The translations under genes and the position numbers were made by a program. From the NCBI GenBank assembly GCA_038503035.1, contig JAVSML010021692.1:620001-684000 (forward strand): a DNA stretch of 64,000 nt, read 5' to 3'. The stretch's first letter is position 1, and every line of letters begins with the position of its first letter. Positions 57,701 through 64,000 of this stretch are shown here, piece by piece. The notes under the pieces are model-generated. The model saw only the letters and a list, made by a program, of their open reading frames with translations. It did no database searches and had not been told where the DNA came from. The stretch comes from Crocodylus rhombifer (lineage: Eukaryota > Chordata > Crocodylia > Crocodylidae).

Positions 57701-60700
57701 TTATTACTGCAAATGGTAAATGTCAAGATTTTAATGGTCCCCATGATTCCTCCCGTCTTCAAGCTTTCAAAATGAAGCATAAAAATTACATTTTAGGTAT
57801 ACTAAATGAAATATTTATTTAGCACACTCCTTTACAGTACTATAATTCAAAATAAATTACAATGCTGTGTTAAAATATTCATTCATTCAAGTGACTTATG
57901 ACTAAGTGATCTTTGTTTAGTGCAAATACAAGCAACACCGTAACTACTTAATACCCTCCTACTCTCCATTCTTTTAAAAAAATTCCCCATAGGTGAATCT
58001 AATATGTAAAATATAACATGGTTAACCAACAAGTCAGTTTATTGTCAGTAACAGATGTTTACTATCTGGGTTCCATTTTCACCTCAAATTAGTCATATGT
58101 ACAATTTAGGGCAGATAGATATTTGGATATATGTTTTATAAATTGGAATGACTGAAAATACGGTGAAATTGTTTTTGTCCAAAATATAGTGCAAAAATAA
58201 AAGCCATGTTAGATAATGCTAAAAATCAGGTCTTTACTTTGTCAGAGGTAAATCACAATACTGAGGTCTGGATTAATATTAGACAATTAACCTTCAATGC
58301 TACGTGGCTCGTAGATCCAGATTTCCCATTAAAGGTAAGAGAAGTCTGGAATGAACAAATGTAAGACTTGATCTTTACATTGTCCACACAAATATTTTAA
58401 TCCTGATTGGTTTGCAAAGTTTGCCTCCTGATTCATTCAGAAACAGTTTTTTCATCCCATGAACTTTTAAATCAGGGGTGGGCAAAGTCTGGTCTGCAAG
58501 TCGGATCTGGCCAGCAGGGTACTCCATTTCTCAGCAGTCTCTGCCCGCGGAGCTGGGGCCAGCACCAACTGTGCTACCATAGTGTGCGGCTGAGGTTTCT
58601 GTGGAGACCAGCCCCAGCAGCACTGGCAGGCAGCAGCGGCACCATCGACGGTGAAGAGCTGTGCTGCAGGTGGGAACGGGGCAGGCTCAGCTGCCACCAC
58701 CTGTGCAGGGCAGGCAGCAGTGATGGCAGTGGCACTGCTGGGAGGGGGGGCTATGGGGGGCTATGGTGAATTTTGGGGTGGCCATAGCCCCCCCCCCCCA
58801 GTTTTGCCCCTGCTGGTAGGGTGTGCTGCAGGGCAGGGTGCTACTTCGGAGCTGGGCTGGGATCTTGTGGCAGTAACACTGTGGTCCAGAGCCAGAGCAG
58901 AACCACGATCTGCAGCCTGCATGCCCAAGGCAGGGATGTGCAGGCAGTAGATCATGGCTCTGCCTCAGCTCCAGACCATACTGTCACCACTGCAAGATCC
59001 CACCCTGGCCCTGGAGCAGCCCTGTGCCCTGTCAGCAGTGCTGGGGCCAGTCTCCATGGAAATCCTGGCCCTGCTATCATAGTCTGGCTGCTCCTGGGGT
59101 CTCCATGGAAACTGGCCCCAGCCACATAGGCAGGCACTGCTAAGAATTTGAGTCTGGCAACTGGCCTGGATCTGCCATTTTTCCCACCCCTGTTTTAAAT
59201 TAATCTCTTGCTTGAAACTTTCAGACAAAACCTAATTGGAATGAGGCTAATCACTAGCTTTGAGGATAAGGCCTATGAGTTTCAAGGTATTCATAATTAT
59301 TAAATTCAAATTAAATTAAATAGTATGTGGGGAAGGGAAGGACTAGGATGTTTAGAGCACAAATGCATCCCCTCTACAATAAAACAAACTGATTTCACTA
59401 GTTTTATGATAGAATCATAGAAATAGGGTTGAAATGGACCTCACAAGGTGATATAGTCCAATGCCCTGCTCAAAGCAGGACCATCCACAACTAGATCATT
59501 CCAGCCAAAGCTTTGTCTAGCCAGGTTTTGAAAACCTCCAAGAATGGAGCTTCGACCACCTCTCTGGGTAGCCTGTTCCAGTGTTTTACTACCCTCTTAG
59601 TGAGAAAATTATTCCTTATATCTAACCTAAACATTTCTTGCTGCAACTTGGGACCATTACTCCTTGTTCTGTCATCTGCCACCACTGAGAACAGTCTAGC
59701 TCCATCCTCTTTCAAACCTTCCTTCAGGTGGTTGAAAGCTACTAAGTCCCCTCTGTCTCCTCTTCTCTAGACTAACTAAGCCTAGTTCCCTCAGTCTTTC
59801 CTCATAAGTCTTGTCCCCCAGCCCCTGAACCATTTTTGTTGCCCTCTACTGGACTCTCTCTAATTTCTCCACATTCTTTCTGTAGTGGGGGGCTCAAAAC
59901 TGAACACAGTACTTAAGATGTGGCCTCACCAGTGCTGAATAGAGGGGAATAATCACTTCCCTTGACTTTCTGGCAACACACCTACCAAGGCAGCCAGTAT
60001 GCCATTAGCCTTCATGGCAATAAGGACACATTGCTGGCTTATATTTAGTTTATTGTCCACTGTAATGCCCACGTCCTTTTCTGCAGCGCTGCTGCCCAGC
60101 CAGTCAGCCCCCACCTGGTACTTGTGCACAGGATTGTTCCACCTTAAGTGTAGGACTTTGTATTTGTCCTTGTTGAACCTCATGCGATTTCTTTTGGCCC
60201 AATCCTCCAATTTGTCTAGGTCACTCTGAATCCTAGCCCTACCCTCCAGTGTATCTACTACTCCCCCCAGCTTGGTGTCATCTGCAAACTTGATGAGGGT
60301 GCATGCTATGCAATCTTCTAGGTCATTGATGAAGACATTGAACAAAACCAGCCCCAGGATCTACTCCTGGGGCACTCCACTTGCTACTGGCTGCCAACTA
60401 GACAACAAGCCGTTGATTACTCAGAGTATCTCTGAGCCCGATACTCCAGCCAGTTTTCTATCCACCTCACAGTCCATTCATCCAGCTCATACTTCCTTAG
60501 CTTGCCTGTAAGAATGCTGGGGGAGACCATATCAAAAGCCTTGCTAAAATCAAGGTACACCACATGCACCAGTCTCCCTGCATCCACAGAGCCAGTCATC
60601 TCATCACAGAAGACAATCAGGTTGGTCAGGCATGACTTGCCCCTGGTGAATCCATGCTGACTGTTCCTAATTACTTTTTCTCTTCCAAGTGCTTAAAAAT

Positions 60701-61974
60701 CGATTCCTTGAGGATCTGCTCCATGATTTTTCCAGGGACTGAGGTGAGGCTGACTGATCTGTAGTTCCCTGGATCCTCCTTTTTCCCTTTCTTAACTATG
60801 GGCACTATGTTTGCCCTTTTCCAATCATCCAGGACTTCTCCTGATCACCATTAGTTTTCAAAGATGATGGTCAATGGCTCTGCAATCACATCAGCCAACT
60901 CCCTCAGCACCCTTGGGTACATCCTGTCCAGCCTCATGGACTTGTATATATCCAGCTTTTCTAAATAGTCCCTAACCTGTTCTTTTACCACTGATGGCTG
61001 CTCACCTCTCCCCCAAGCTGTGCTGCCTGGTACAGTAGTCTGGGAGCTGACCTTGCCTGTGAAGACTGAGGCAAAAGAGGTATTGAGCACTTGAGCCTTT
61101 TCTGCATCTTCTGTCACAAGGTTGCCTCCCTCATTCAGTAAGGGACCCACACTTTCCCTGATCCTCCTCTTGCTACTGACATAATTGTAGAAAGTCTTCT
61201 TGTTACCCTTCATATCCCAAGCACATGCTTGTGGTGTCTCCAATTGTGCTTTGGCCTTCCTGACTTTACCCCTGCATGCCTGAGCAATGCTCTTATATTC
61301 TTCCCTAATTATTTGTCCAAGTTTCCACTCCTTATAAGCTTCCTGACGTCTGTGGGTTGTTTTGCTCTGCACTGTAGATATATGCACCTGAATTAGTTAG
61401 CTTACAGCTAGCTTGCACCTTTCTGCACCTGAATTAGTTAGCTTAAAGTTAGCTTGCATATGTCTGCACAAGCTGCCATCATACCTTTAACCACACTGTT
61501 GACTTAAATTGTGAAAGTCCCTCCACCGAAAGCATATTTTATTTTTAAACAGGAGAAATACTGTGTTTCCCAGAAATGTTATATTCTGGATCTATTTTAC
61601 ATTTCAGTCCACACCTTAAAACCTTTGCTTCTGAAAAAAAATAGTCTTGATGAGGTTGTTATGCAAGAACTACCTGTAAGGAGACTGGTTTGCAAGCTCA
61701 AGTTCATTGGGTCTCTGTTATTTTCTTAGTTACTTCATAAACAAAGACAGGAAATTATTTCTGGATCTAGCATCTAAAATGAATTGGAATGTCCTTCAAC
61801 TTTATTCATGCAAACAAATCCTTCATATTTTAGGACTTTGAATATAGCAGCATGAAGGAAATCCGGTCTGGTTCTGCTCCACAGCTTTGCTTTGGTATCA
61901 GACATGACAAAGTGATCTTTCAAAACTGTACAGAAGCAGCAGAAAACAGTCAACAGCACTGGGATGTCCAGGAG
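30205..61974 (+). CDS. GALNT15: GALNT15, polypeptide N-acetylgalactosaminyltransferase 15 (9 exons, last exon missing)
   Basis: This gene encodes a type II Golgi protein of the GT27 family, whose members transfer GalNAc from UDP-GalNAc to Ser/Thr to start mucin-type O-glycans. The spliced frame joins 30205-30749, 40930-41096, 43215-43419, 48928-49095, 50867-50984, 53399-53593, 56010-56141, 57207-57308 and 61834-61974, giving 591 codons. Residues 14-34 are the membrane anchor and 35-175 a charged stem. The catalytic domain carries [10 protein letters not shown] (202 onward), VDD (231-233), DSH (285-287, the metal-binding D-x-H), WGAEN (391-395) and GH (418-419). From about 511 a ricin-type lectin domain begins, with a QHW (585-587). 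Similarity to human GALNT15 (recalled, about 639 residues) is strong throughout, including PEVRHPLCLQQ and [11 protein letters not shown]. The family consensus at 391-395 is WGGEN, so Ala393 is unusual. About 48 C-terminal residues lie past the window. Confidence 0.95.
30750..32639. other. GALNT15 intron 1, 5' part
   Basis: The whole intron 1 runs 30750-40929 (10.2 kb). This part shows no additional exon and no clear repeat. Confidence 0.6.
32640..32790 (-). repeat. MIR/L2-like old repeat fragment
   Basis: CCCATTTTACAGATAGGTAG then CTGAGGAACAAAG (32738-32770) is the antisense of the well-known CTCAGTTTCC-CATCTGTAAAATGGG block of MIR/L2-type elements. Ends are uncertain. Confidence 0.5.
32791..33570. 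other. GALNT15 intron 1, unassigned part
   Basis: A 125-codon minus frame (33174-33551) occurs here but has no matching exon partner. It is not called. Confidence 0.4.
33571..34550 (-). mobile_element. probable solo LTR, 980 bp, in intron 1
   Basis: The block begins TGTAACAGGG and ends CCCTGCTACA, the TG...CA borders with a 10-base imperfect inverted repeat usual for LTRs. Flanks GGGGT (33566-33570) and GGGAT (34551-34555) could be a 5-bp duplication with one mismatch. On the minus strand a TATAAG string lies about 100 bases from the 5' border. No gag/pol/env is present, so it would be a recombined solo LTR of an endogenous retrovirus-like element. Orientation is inferred from the TATA string. 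Inside, GGCTACAGGCTCCCTGGCCC repeats at 34111 and 34151 (period 40). Confidence 0.55.
34626..34765 (-). repeat. dispersed SINE-like repeat copy, diverged
   Basis: GCTGTAGCTATGATGGTC, GACAAGGATTTCTTAGG and GATATCTTTTATTGGAAC are diverged antisense forms of the 15265-15420 family. Confidence 0.5.
34891..35232. mobile_element. foldback DNA element, copy 1 (intron 1)
   Basis: The outer ends GGGCTTCTATACTCT and ATCTATAAATGCCC are roughly inverted. The centre is a strong internal palindrome, in which GAACTAAAGCTTGTC pairs with AACAAGCTTTAGTT and GAAAAATGACAGTG with CACTACCATTTTTC. The layout matches the element at 45770-46080, and fragments occur at 23224 and 25341. It has no coding capacity. Confidence 0.6.
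35233..36159. other. GALNT15 intron 1, unassigned part
   Basis: No exon. The wording TCTTTAGGGCAGAGACCACA near 35728 resembles a common vertebrate repeat tail, but I cannot define an element. Confidence 0.35.
36160..36545 (+). pseudogene. LINE ORF C-terminal relic
   Basis: In the frame of 36328-36543 (one internal stop) the + strand reads [13 protein letters not shown], then after the stop a run ending [20 protein letters not shown] and [16 protein letters not shown]. The pattern W-x-x-x-NR-x-R-(S/T)-G-x-x-R ... C-G is a C-terminal segment familiar from vertebrate non-LTR retrotransposon ORFs. Upstream, [13 protein letters not shown] in another frame matches the usual RLKSRKPF block. It is broken by stops and a frame change. 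The hAT-like element at 36551 sits directly beside it. Confidence 0.5.
36551..37295. mobile_element. hAT-like non-autonomous element, 745 bp
   Basis: The left end CAGCATTTCTCAACCAGTGG and right end AAGATTGAGACCCACTG are inverted relatives of CAGTGGTTCTCAA. Flanks CTATAAAC (36543-36550) and CTGTAAAT (37296-37303) agree at 6 of 8. The interior holds a GT-rich microsatellite (36850-36920) and GC-rich sequence. Frames of 98-171 codons over it are not genes. Confidence 0.75.
37304..40309. other. GALNT15 intron 1, 3' part
   Basis: No exon seen. 40136-40190 contains a 26-bp tandem duplication of CCAATCCTTTATGTTACTTA and TCTCA. Confidence 0.45.
40310..40748. mobile_element. hAT-like non-autonomous element, 439 bp
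   Basis: Flanks TTACTCCA (40302-40309) and CTACTCCA (40749-40756) match at 7 of 8. The left end GGCCTGTCCAACTAAAGGTC and right end AGAAGTTGGAGAACCCTGCT are a weak inverted pair. The interior is GC-rich and non-coding. Confidence 0.6.
40930..41096 (+). CDS. GALNT15: GALNT15 coding exon 2: start of catalytic domain
   Basis: Acceptor TGTCTAACCCAG precedes base 40930, and donor GAG|GTAACT follows 41096. The first base completes Leu182 and the last begins Gly238. It encodes residues 183-237, with [20 protein letters not shown], the nucleotide-sugar-binding entry strand of GT27 enzymes, and [11 protein letters not shown] with the VDD at 231-233. Confidence 0.96.
41097..43214. other. GALNT15 intron 2
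   Basis: GT-AG intron of 2118 bases. At 42472-42522 TAGAAAGACTAGCTGAATAT can pair with ATATAGTCTTTCTA. At 42590-42830 lies a GC-rich repeat related to 25441-25520, with the imperfect palindrome GGGGGTGCATGTGCACCCCC at 42639-42658. Confidence 0.7.
43215..43419 (+). CDS. GALNT15: GALNT15 coding exon 3: DSH metal site
   Basis: Acceptor TTTTTTGCAG, donor ACAG|GTAAAT. It encodes residues 238-306, from [20 protein letters not shown] through [20 protein letters not shown] to [12 protein letters not shown]. Asp285 and His287 of DSH are the family's manganese/UDP-binding D-x-H pair. The exon ends in a split Arg codon (AG). Confidence 0.97.
43420..45769. other. GALNT15 intron 3, 5' part
   Basis: Intron 3 spans 43420-48927 (5.5 kb). 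No exon or defined repeat in this part. Confidence 0.6.
45770..46080. mobile_element. foldback DNA element, copy 2 (intron 3)
   Basis: The ends GGGTGTTTTTACACAT and ATGTGTATAGGCACCC are inverted. The core pairs CTTAAAAATGGTGGCAAGGG with GTTGCCATTTTGAA, and TTTAGCTAAAGCTCGTCA with TGAGTTTTAGTTAAA. It contains a run of 12 Gs at 45790-45801. It matches copy 1 (34891-35232) in layout and orientation. Confidence 0.65.
46081..48927. other. GALNT15 intron 3, 3' part
   Basis: AT-rich with no supported exon or repeat. It ends with an A-run and TTCTTTTCAG before exon 4. Confidence 0.5.
48928..49095 (+). CDS. GALNT15: GALNT15 coding exon 4
   Basis: Acceptor ATTCTTTTCAG, donor TCAG|GTAACA. After the completed Arg306 it encodes [20 protein letters not shown], then the [15 protein letters not shown] block and SPISPI, with Arg362 split at the end. 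The P-x-I-D-V-I-D and FDW-x-L-x-F-W-x-x-(L/P)-P patterns are typical of GT27 catalytic domains. Confidence 0.97.
49096..50866. other. GALNT15 intron 4
   Basis: 1771 bases. 49518-50078 has a 186-codon minus frame with serine/proline/leucine-rich composition and no splice context, so it is not called. A tRNA-SINE fragment lies at 50233-50330. Confidence 0.6.
50233..50330 (-). repeat. tRNA-derived SINE fragment
   Basis: On the minus strand the B-box-like CTGGGTTCAAAT follows GCTGCTCCTTGGATC, with an A-box-like GGCCAAACTGCTAATTCA at the expected spacing upstream. It is decayed and not a tRNA gene. Confidence 0.45.
50867..50984 (+). CDS. GALNT15: GALNT15 coding exon 5: WGAEN motif
   Basis: Acceptor GCTCTTTCTAG, donor AGG|GTAAGA, ending in phase 0. 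It encodes residues 363-401 with [29 protein letters not shown] and LELSIR. This is the Gal/GalNAc-transferase motif, whose family consensus is W-G-G-E-N-x-E-x-S-(F/I)-(R/K). The second glycine is Ala393 here (codon GCA at 50958-50960). Glu394 and Asn395 are kept. Confidence 0.96.
51267..52256. mobile_element. inverted-repeat DNA element containing a minisatellite
   Basis: The left end GGTTAAATTGAGTTCAAAATGG is the inverse of the right end CCATTTTGAATCAATTTAACTT, about 21 bases with one or two differences. Sequence at 51330-51483 matches the old repeat at 1118-1275. No transposase is present. The superfamily is unknown because no clear target duplication is visible. Confidence 0.6.
51766..52135. 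repeat. minisatellite, about 28-36-bp unit
   Basis: About ten to twelve degenerate units of the type CCCCACCTGTGGGTCATGCCT(G) followed by a C-rich spacer. The array creates three overlapping frames of 124-233 codons rich in Pro and Cys, which are artefacts. Confidence 0.85.
52530..52745 (-). repeat. possible retroposed sequence with A16 tail
   Basis: A run of 16 Ts (52530-52545) heads a moderately GC-rich segment in AT-rich surroundings, so on the minus strand the segment ends in poly(A). The 5' end and target duplication are not visible. The source sequence is not recognised. Confidence 0.35.
53399..53593 (+). CDS. GALNT15: GALNT15 coding exon 6
   Basis: Acceptor CTGTACTGCAG, donor AAG|GTAAAG, phase 0 at both ends. 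It encodes residues 402-466: [20 protein letters not shown], a short variable loop, then [20 protein letters not shown]. His419 in VGH is the third metal-ligand position in this family. CGG-x-(V/L)-E-(I/T)-x-PCS-x-VGH is a GT27 signature. Confidence 0.97.
53594..56009. other. GALNT15 intron 6
   Basis: 2416 bases, AT-rich, with no repeat or exon recognised. Confidence 0.6.
56010..56141 (+). CDS. GALNT15: GALNT15 coding exon 7: end of catalytic domain
   Basis: Acceptor TTTCTCATTTGAG, a weaker pyrimidine tract than the other exons. Donor AAG|GTAGGA. It encodes residues 467-510: [35 protein letters not shown] and the linker to the lectin domain. R-x-x-L-x-C-(R/K)-x-F-x-W-(F/Y)-(I/L)-x-N-V-Y-P is a classic GT27 signature. 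NES at 473-475 is a potential N-glycosylation site. Confidence 0.96.
56142..57206. other. GALNT15 intron 7
   Basis: 1065 bases. It contains the tRNA-SINE fragment at 56726-56830 and no exon. Confidence 0.7.
56726..56830 (-). repeat. tRNA-derived SINE fragment
   Basis: On the minus strand, GGGAGGTCTGGGTTCAATTC followed by CTGATTGGGAGCCC contains a nearly consensus B box (GGTTCAATTCC). An anticodon-arm-like segment precedes it. It is old and truncated. Confidence 0.55.
57207..57308 (+). CDS. GALNT15: GALNT15 coding exon 8: lectin domain start
   Basis: Acceptor TATTCACAG, donor CAG|GTATTA, phase 0. It encodes residues 511-544 with [12 protein letters not shown] and [12 protein letters not shown]. 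It corresponds to the first (alpha) ricin-type repeat, with paired cysteines at 519 and 538. The usual C-L-D of sugar-binding repeats is C-A-D here. Confidence 0.95.
57309..58472. other. GALNT15 intron 8, 5' part
   Basis: Intron 8 spans 57309-61833. This part is AT-rich and unassigned. Confidence 0.6.
58473..59192. mobile_element. hAT-like non-autonomous DNA transposon, 720 bp
   Basis: A perfect 8-bp target duplication TTTTAAAT occurs at 58465-58472 and 59193-59200. The ends CAGGGGTGGGCAAAGTC and TTTTTCCCACCCCTG are inverted repeats with CAGGGGTGGG exact. The GC-rich interior shares modules (GCATGCCCAAGGCAGGGATG) with the elements at 3068, 6689 and 63130. It lacks a transposase. Confidence 0.92.
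59405..61387 (-). mobile_element. CR1 LINE, about 2 kb, antisense in intron 8
   Basis: On the minus strand the element reads 5' to 3' from about 61387 to 59405 and ends in the ATTCTATGATT-type terminal repeats. Four broken ORF2 pieces occur in order. 61387-60851 has upstream reverse-transcriptase sequence ([20 protein letters not shown]). 60599-60417 has [10 protein letters not shown]. 60345-59953 has [12 protein letters not shown] with the catalytic F-A-D-D. 59715-59491 is the C terminus ([17 protein letters not shown]). Frameshifts and stops separate them, and the endonuclease and ORF1 are missing. It is inactive, and opposite in orientation to GALNT15. Confidence 0.93.
61383..61464. repeat. 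41-bp tandem duplication at the 5' edge of CR1
   Basis: TGCACCTGAATTAGTTAGCT starts at 61383 and again at 61424, with a few differences in the second half of each unit. It lies exactly at the CR1 boundary. Confidence 0.85.
61834..61974 (+). CDS. GALNT15: GALNT15 coding exon 9: lectin domain, middle
   Basis: Acceptor TTCATATTTTAG, donor GAG|GTGGGT, phase 0. It encodes residues 545-591: [34 protein letters not shown] (NCT at 575-577 is a potential N-glycosylation site) and QQHWDVQE, whose Q-x-W (585-587) is the structural motif of a ricin-type repeat. The frame would continue into a last exon with the remaining repeat, which is not in this window. Confidence 0.95.
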
Positions 61975-63129
61975 GTGGGTAGTGATTTTTTTAAATGAAT
62001 CTCAGGTAGCTGAAAACAATCTAAAAATTGTGGAGGTGGGGAAGAGAGGAGAAAGGAAGAGAAGGGGATAGAAGCGGGTACCTGAAATTTTCAGTTTTCA
62101 CTGAATCCCAATTGGAACCAAGATATTCTGATGATATTTGTCCCATTTAAAATAACTATGCAGTACAAATGTAGTTAAGAGTGAGCATGTGTGCACAAGA
62201 TGTTTACTTCAGAGTAAACTAATTAGCTCTGCAGTAAATATCTTGGTGTCTACATGTGCAAGGCTATTAAGATGGAGCAAACTAATAAACTCTGCATCAG
62301 GATAGTACTTATAAATACAAGTAGTATCCTGCTGTGGAGTTTGTTTTTTTTTTAATCTGCAGCCCTGCATATGTAAATACTGACATGGCACACTGGGGAA
62401 TGAGGGTGCTTCAGTATGGGGACTGCCTGCCGGCTAGCCCTTCACTGGAGCACCCTTGTGTCCTAGCCAATCCCTCTGTAGCATGTTGAACCAAGGGGGA
62501 GCAGCTCTGGGCTGGCAGACTGATGCCTAGGGCCTCCTGCCAGGTGAGGCTGCTCTGACCTGGCTCAGTATGCTGTGGTCCCAGGTGCACATTCAAATGG
62601 CATGCCTGTGAGCAATAAACTCCAGAGTTTATTGCTTCACACTAATTGCACATGTAGATGTACCCAGTAAGGAGCAAAGCCAGCATACTCTTAATCCACA
62701 TGCCCTAGATTTTTGTCGTATAAGCCCAAGCTGTTTCATTTACAGAGCATTCTGGAATACATCAATTAATGGTTACAAAAGTAACTTCTGTAATTCTTCA
62801 GGCACAAAAGACCCTTGCAGCAGAGAAAAGTCTGGTTCTGCTTTGCAGGTTGGGAGAGACTTCAGAGGGCCAGATTCTGGGAGCAGATGCAGAAAGTGTG
62901 AAGCCCTTCTGCTCTTTGGGAAATTGAGTGCATTTTAAAATTCACCCCATCTTGCAAGATAGATTTCTTTCTTTTTATAGAAACTCAGTATGATTCAGTG
63001 GAATTCTTCCTGCAGGACAGGTAAAGTTTAAGGCTCCTGGACGGTACAGGAAATGTCTAGTTACTCCATCATCACTTCAGTCATAGGAGCTGCATCTACA
63101 TGAGTGAGCACATGCTTGTGGTGTCTCAA
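61975..63129. other. GALNT15 intron 9 (incomplete)
   Basis: I looked here, and on to 64000, for an exon with the expected S-G-K-C and Q-x-W ending of the lectin domain and found none. The intron therefore exceeds 2 kb. No clear repeat before about 63130. Confidence 0.6.
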
Positions 63130-63678
63130 AGCAGTTTGAGATGCTGCAAGAGGCATGCCATGAGACCCCAGCTGCACCTGGAAAGCTCAGGCTGGGGTTG
63201 CCAGGGAGACCAGCCTGAGCTGCACTGGCAGTGCGTGTGGCAGAGCAGGGAGCTCTTGGGATGGGGTCAGCTTGCTCCAGAGTGAAGACAGAGCTGTCAT
63301 CTGTAACCTGCATGTGCTGGGCAGGGGATTTCAGCTCTGCCTTGACTCCAGACCAGACTGTCACTGCTGCAAGGAGCCAGGACAGAGCTGCAATCCCCTG
63401 CTTGCATGCCCCTGCCCAAAGCATGCAGGCTACAGATTGTGGCTCTGCCCTGGCTCCAAAGCAAGCTGCCCACATCCCAAGTTCCCAGTGGCTCCAGAAG
63501 AGCCCCCTGCATTGCTCTGCCACCAGGGCTCAGGCTGGTCTCCATGGCAACCCCAGCCTGAGTTTTCCTTGCAGGTGCAGCTGGAATCTCCATGGTGACT
63601 GGCCCAAGCCATGAGGGCAGGGGTTGCTAGGAAATGGAGTCTGGCTGTTGACCAGATCAGCCATTTTGCCCACCCCTG
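63130..63678. mobile_element. hAT-like element, right part only
   Basis: The right end GCCATTTTGCCCACCCCTG matches that of 58473-59192. The interior shares its modules (CTGCATGTGCTGGGCAGGGG, GGTCTCCATGGCAACCCCAG). No left end of the CAGGGGTGGGCAA type is found, and the flank CTCTACCA has no partner upstream. It is probably truncated or rearranged. Confidence 0.6.
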
Positions 63679-64000
63679 CTCTACCACGTGGACAAAGTGT
63701 CTCTATGCCTGCCGAATGGCCCTGCTACTCCAGCACACTGCCTCAGAGTGCTGGAGGAAACAGAAGCAGGGCAAGGCTGGCAGTAGTCAGTCGGACCCAG
63801 GGTCTGCCTTGGTAAGCAGGGATGTGGGAACAGGGGGAACTTTGTGGGGTGGGGGGAGGACTGTGAGGGAGGGGTAGGTTCCCCGCCTGCCTCCACCACA
63901 GCATAGCCCCCTGCCACCTGCAGCAGCAGCCAGCCCTCAGCATGCTTATGGCCCACTGCAGACAGAAGCCCTGGCGGCACGTGGGGCAGCTTGAGACCCG
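63679..64000. other. GC-rich end of window, intron 9
   Basis: GC-rich with G-runs. Overlapping frames occur on both strands and none has support. Confidence 0.4.

Noticed and set aside
61975..64000. Search for the last GALNT15 exon
   Set aside because: No phase-0 exon with the expected lectin-domain ending was found, so it is placed beyond the window.

Overview
The window is vertebrate genomic DNA, most likely from a non-avian reptile and, as an inference, a crocodilian. It has long AT-rich introns, one multi-exon gene with GT-AG splicing, CR1-type LINEs, and many short hAT-like non-autonomous DNA transposons. There is no prokaryotic gene structure, CRISPR array or operon, and no assembly gap. 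The species call rests on repeat style and gene content, not on a search.

The main gene is GALNT15, a polypeptide N-acetylgalactosaminyltransferase-like type II Golgi protein, on the + strand. Nine coding exons can be placed at base resolution between 30205 and 61974, all with AG/GT borders and matching phases. They encode 591 residues in order: cytoplasmic tail, membrane anchor, stem, glycosyltransferase domain (HDEAW, VDD, DSH, WGAEN, GH) and most of a C-terminal ricin-type lectin domain. From the family's usual length (human about 639 residues, recalled), only a last exon of about 48 codons is missing, and it should lie beyond position 64000.

About 900 bases upstream of the GALNT15 start, on the - strand, two exon-like blocks (29305-29178 and 28745-28664) are phase-compatible and end in a stop codon. 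They look like the last two coding exons of a gene I cannot name. Its earlier exons would have to lie antisense to or beyond GALNT15. This is the best candidate in the window for something undescribed.

The rest is repeats and unique non-coding DNA. Positions 1-28600 form a gene-poor flank with hAT-like elements (some with perfect 8-bp target duplications), a CR1 3' end, a degraded second LINE reverse transcriptase, a Ty3/gypsy RNase H remnant, GC-rich minisatellites, a perfect 74-bp palindrome, and several copies of an unnamed dispersed repeat. The GALNT15 introns hold a probable solo LTR, a LINE C-terminal relic interrupted by a hAT-like element, two foldback elements, an inverted-repeat element carrying a minisatellite, tRNA-derived SINE fragments, and a 2-kb antisense CR1 with four recognisable but broken ORF2 fragments. 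I see no self-contained novel defence or mobile system.
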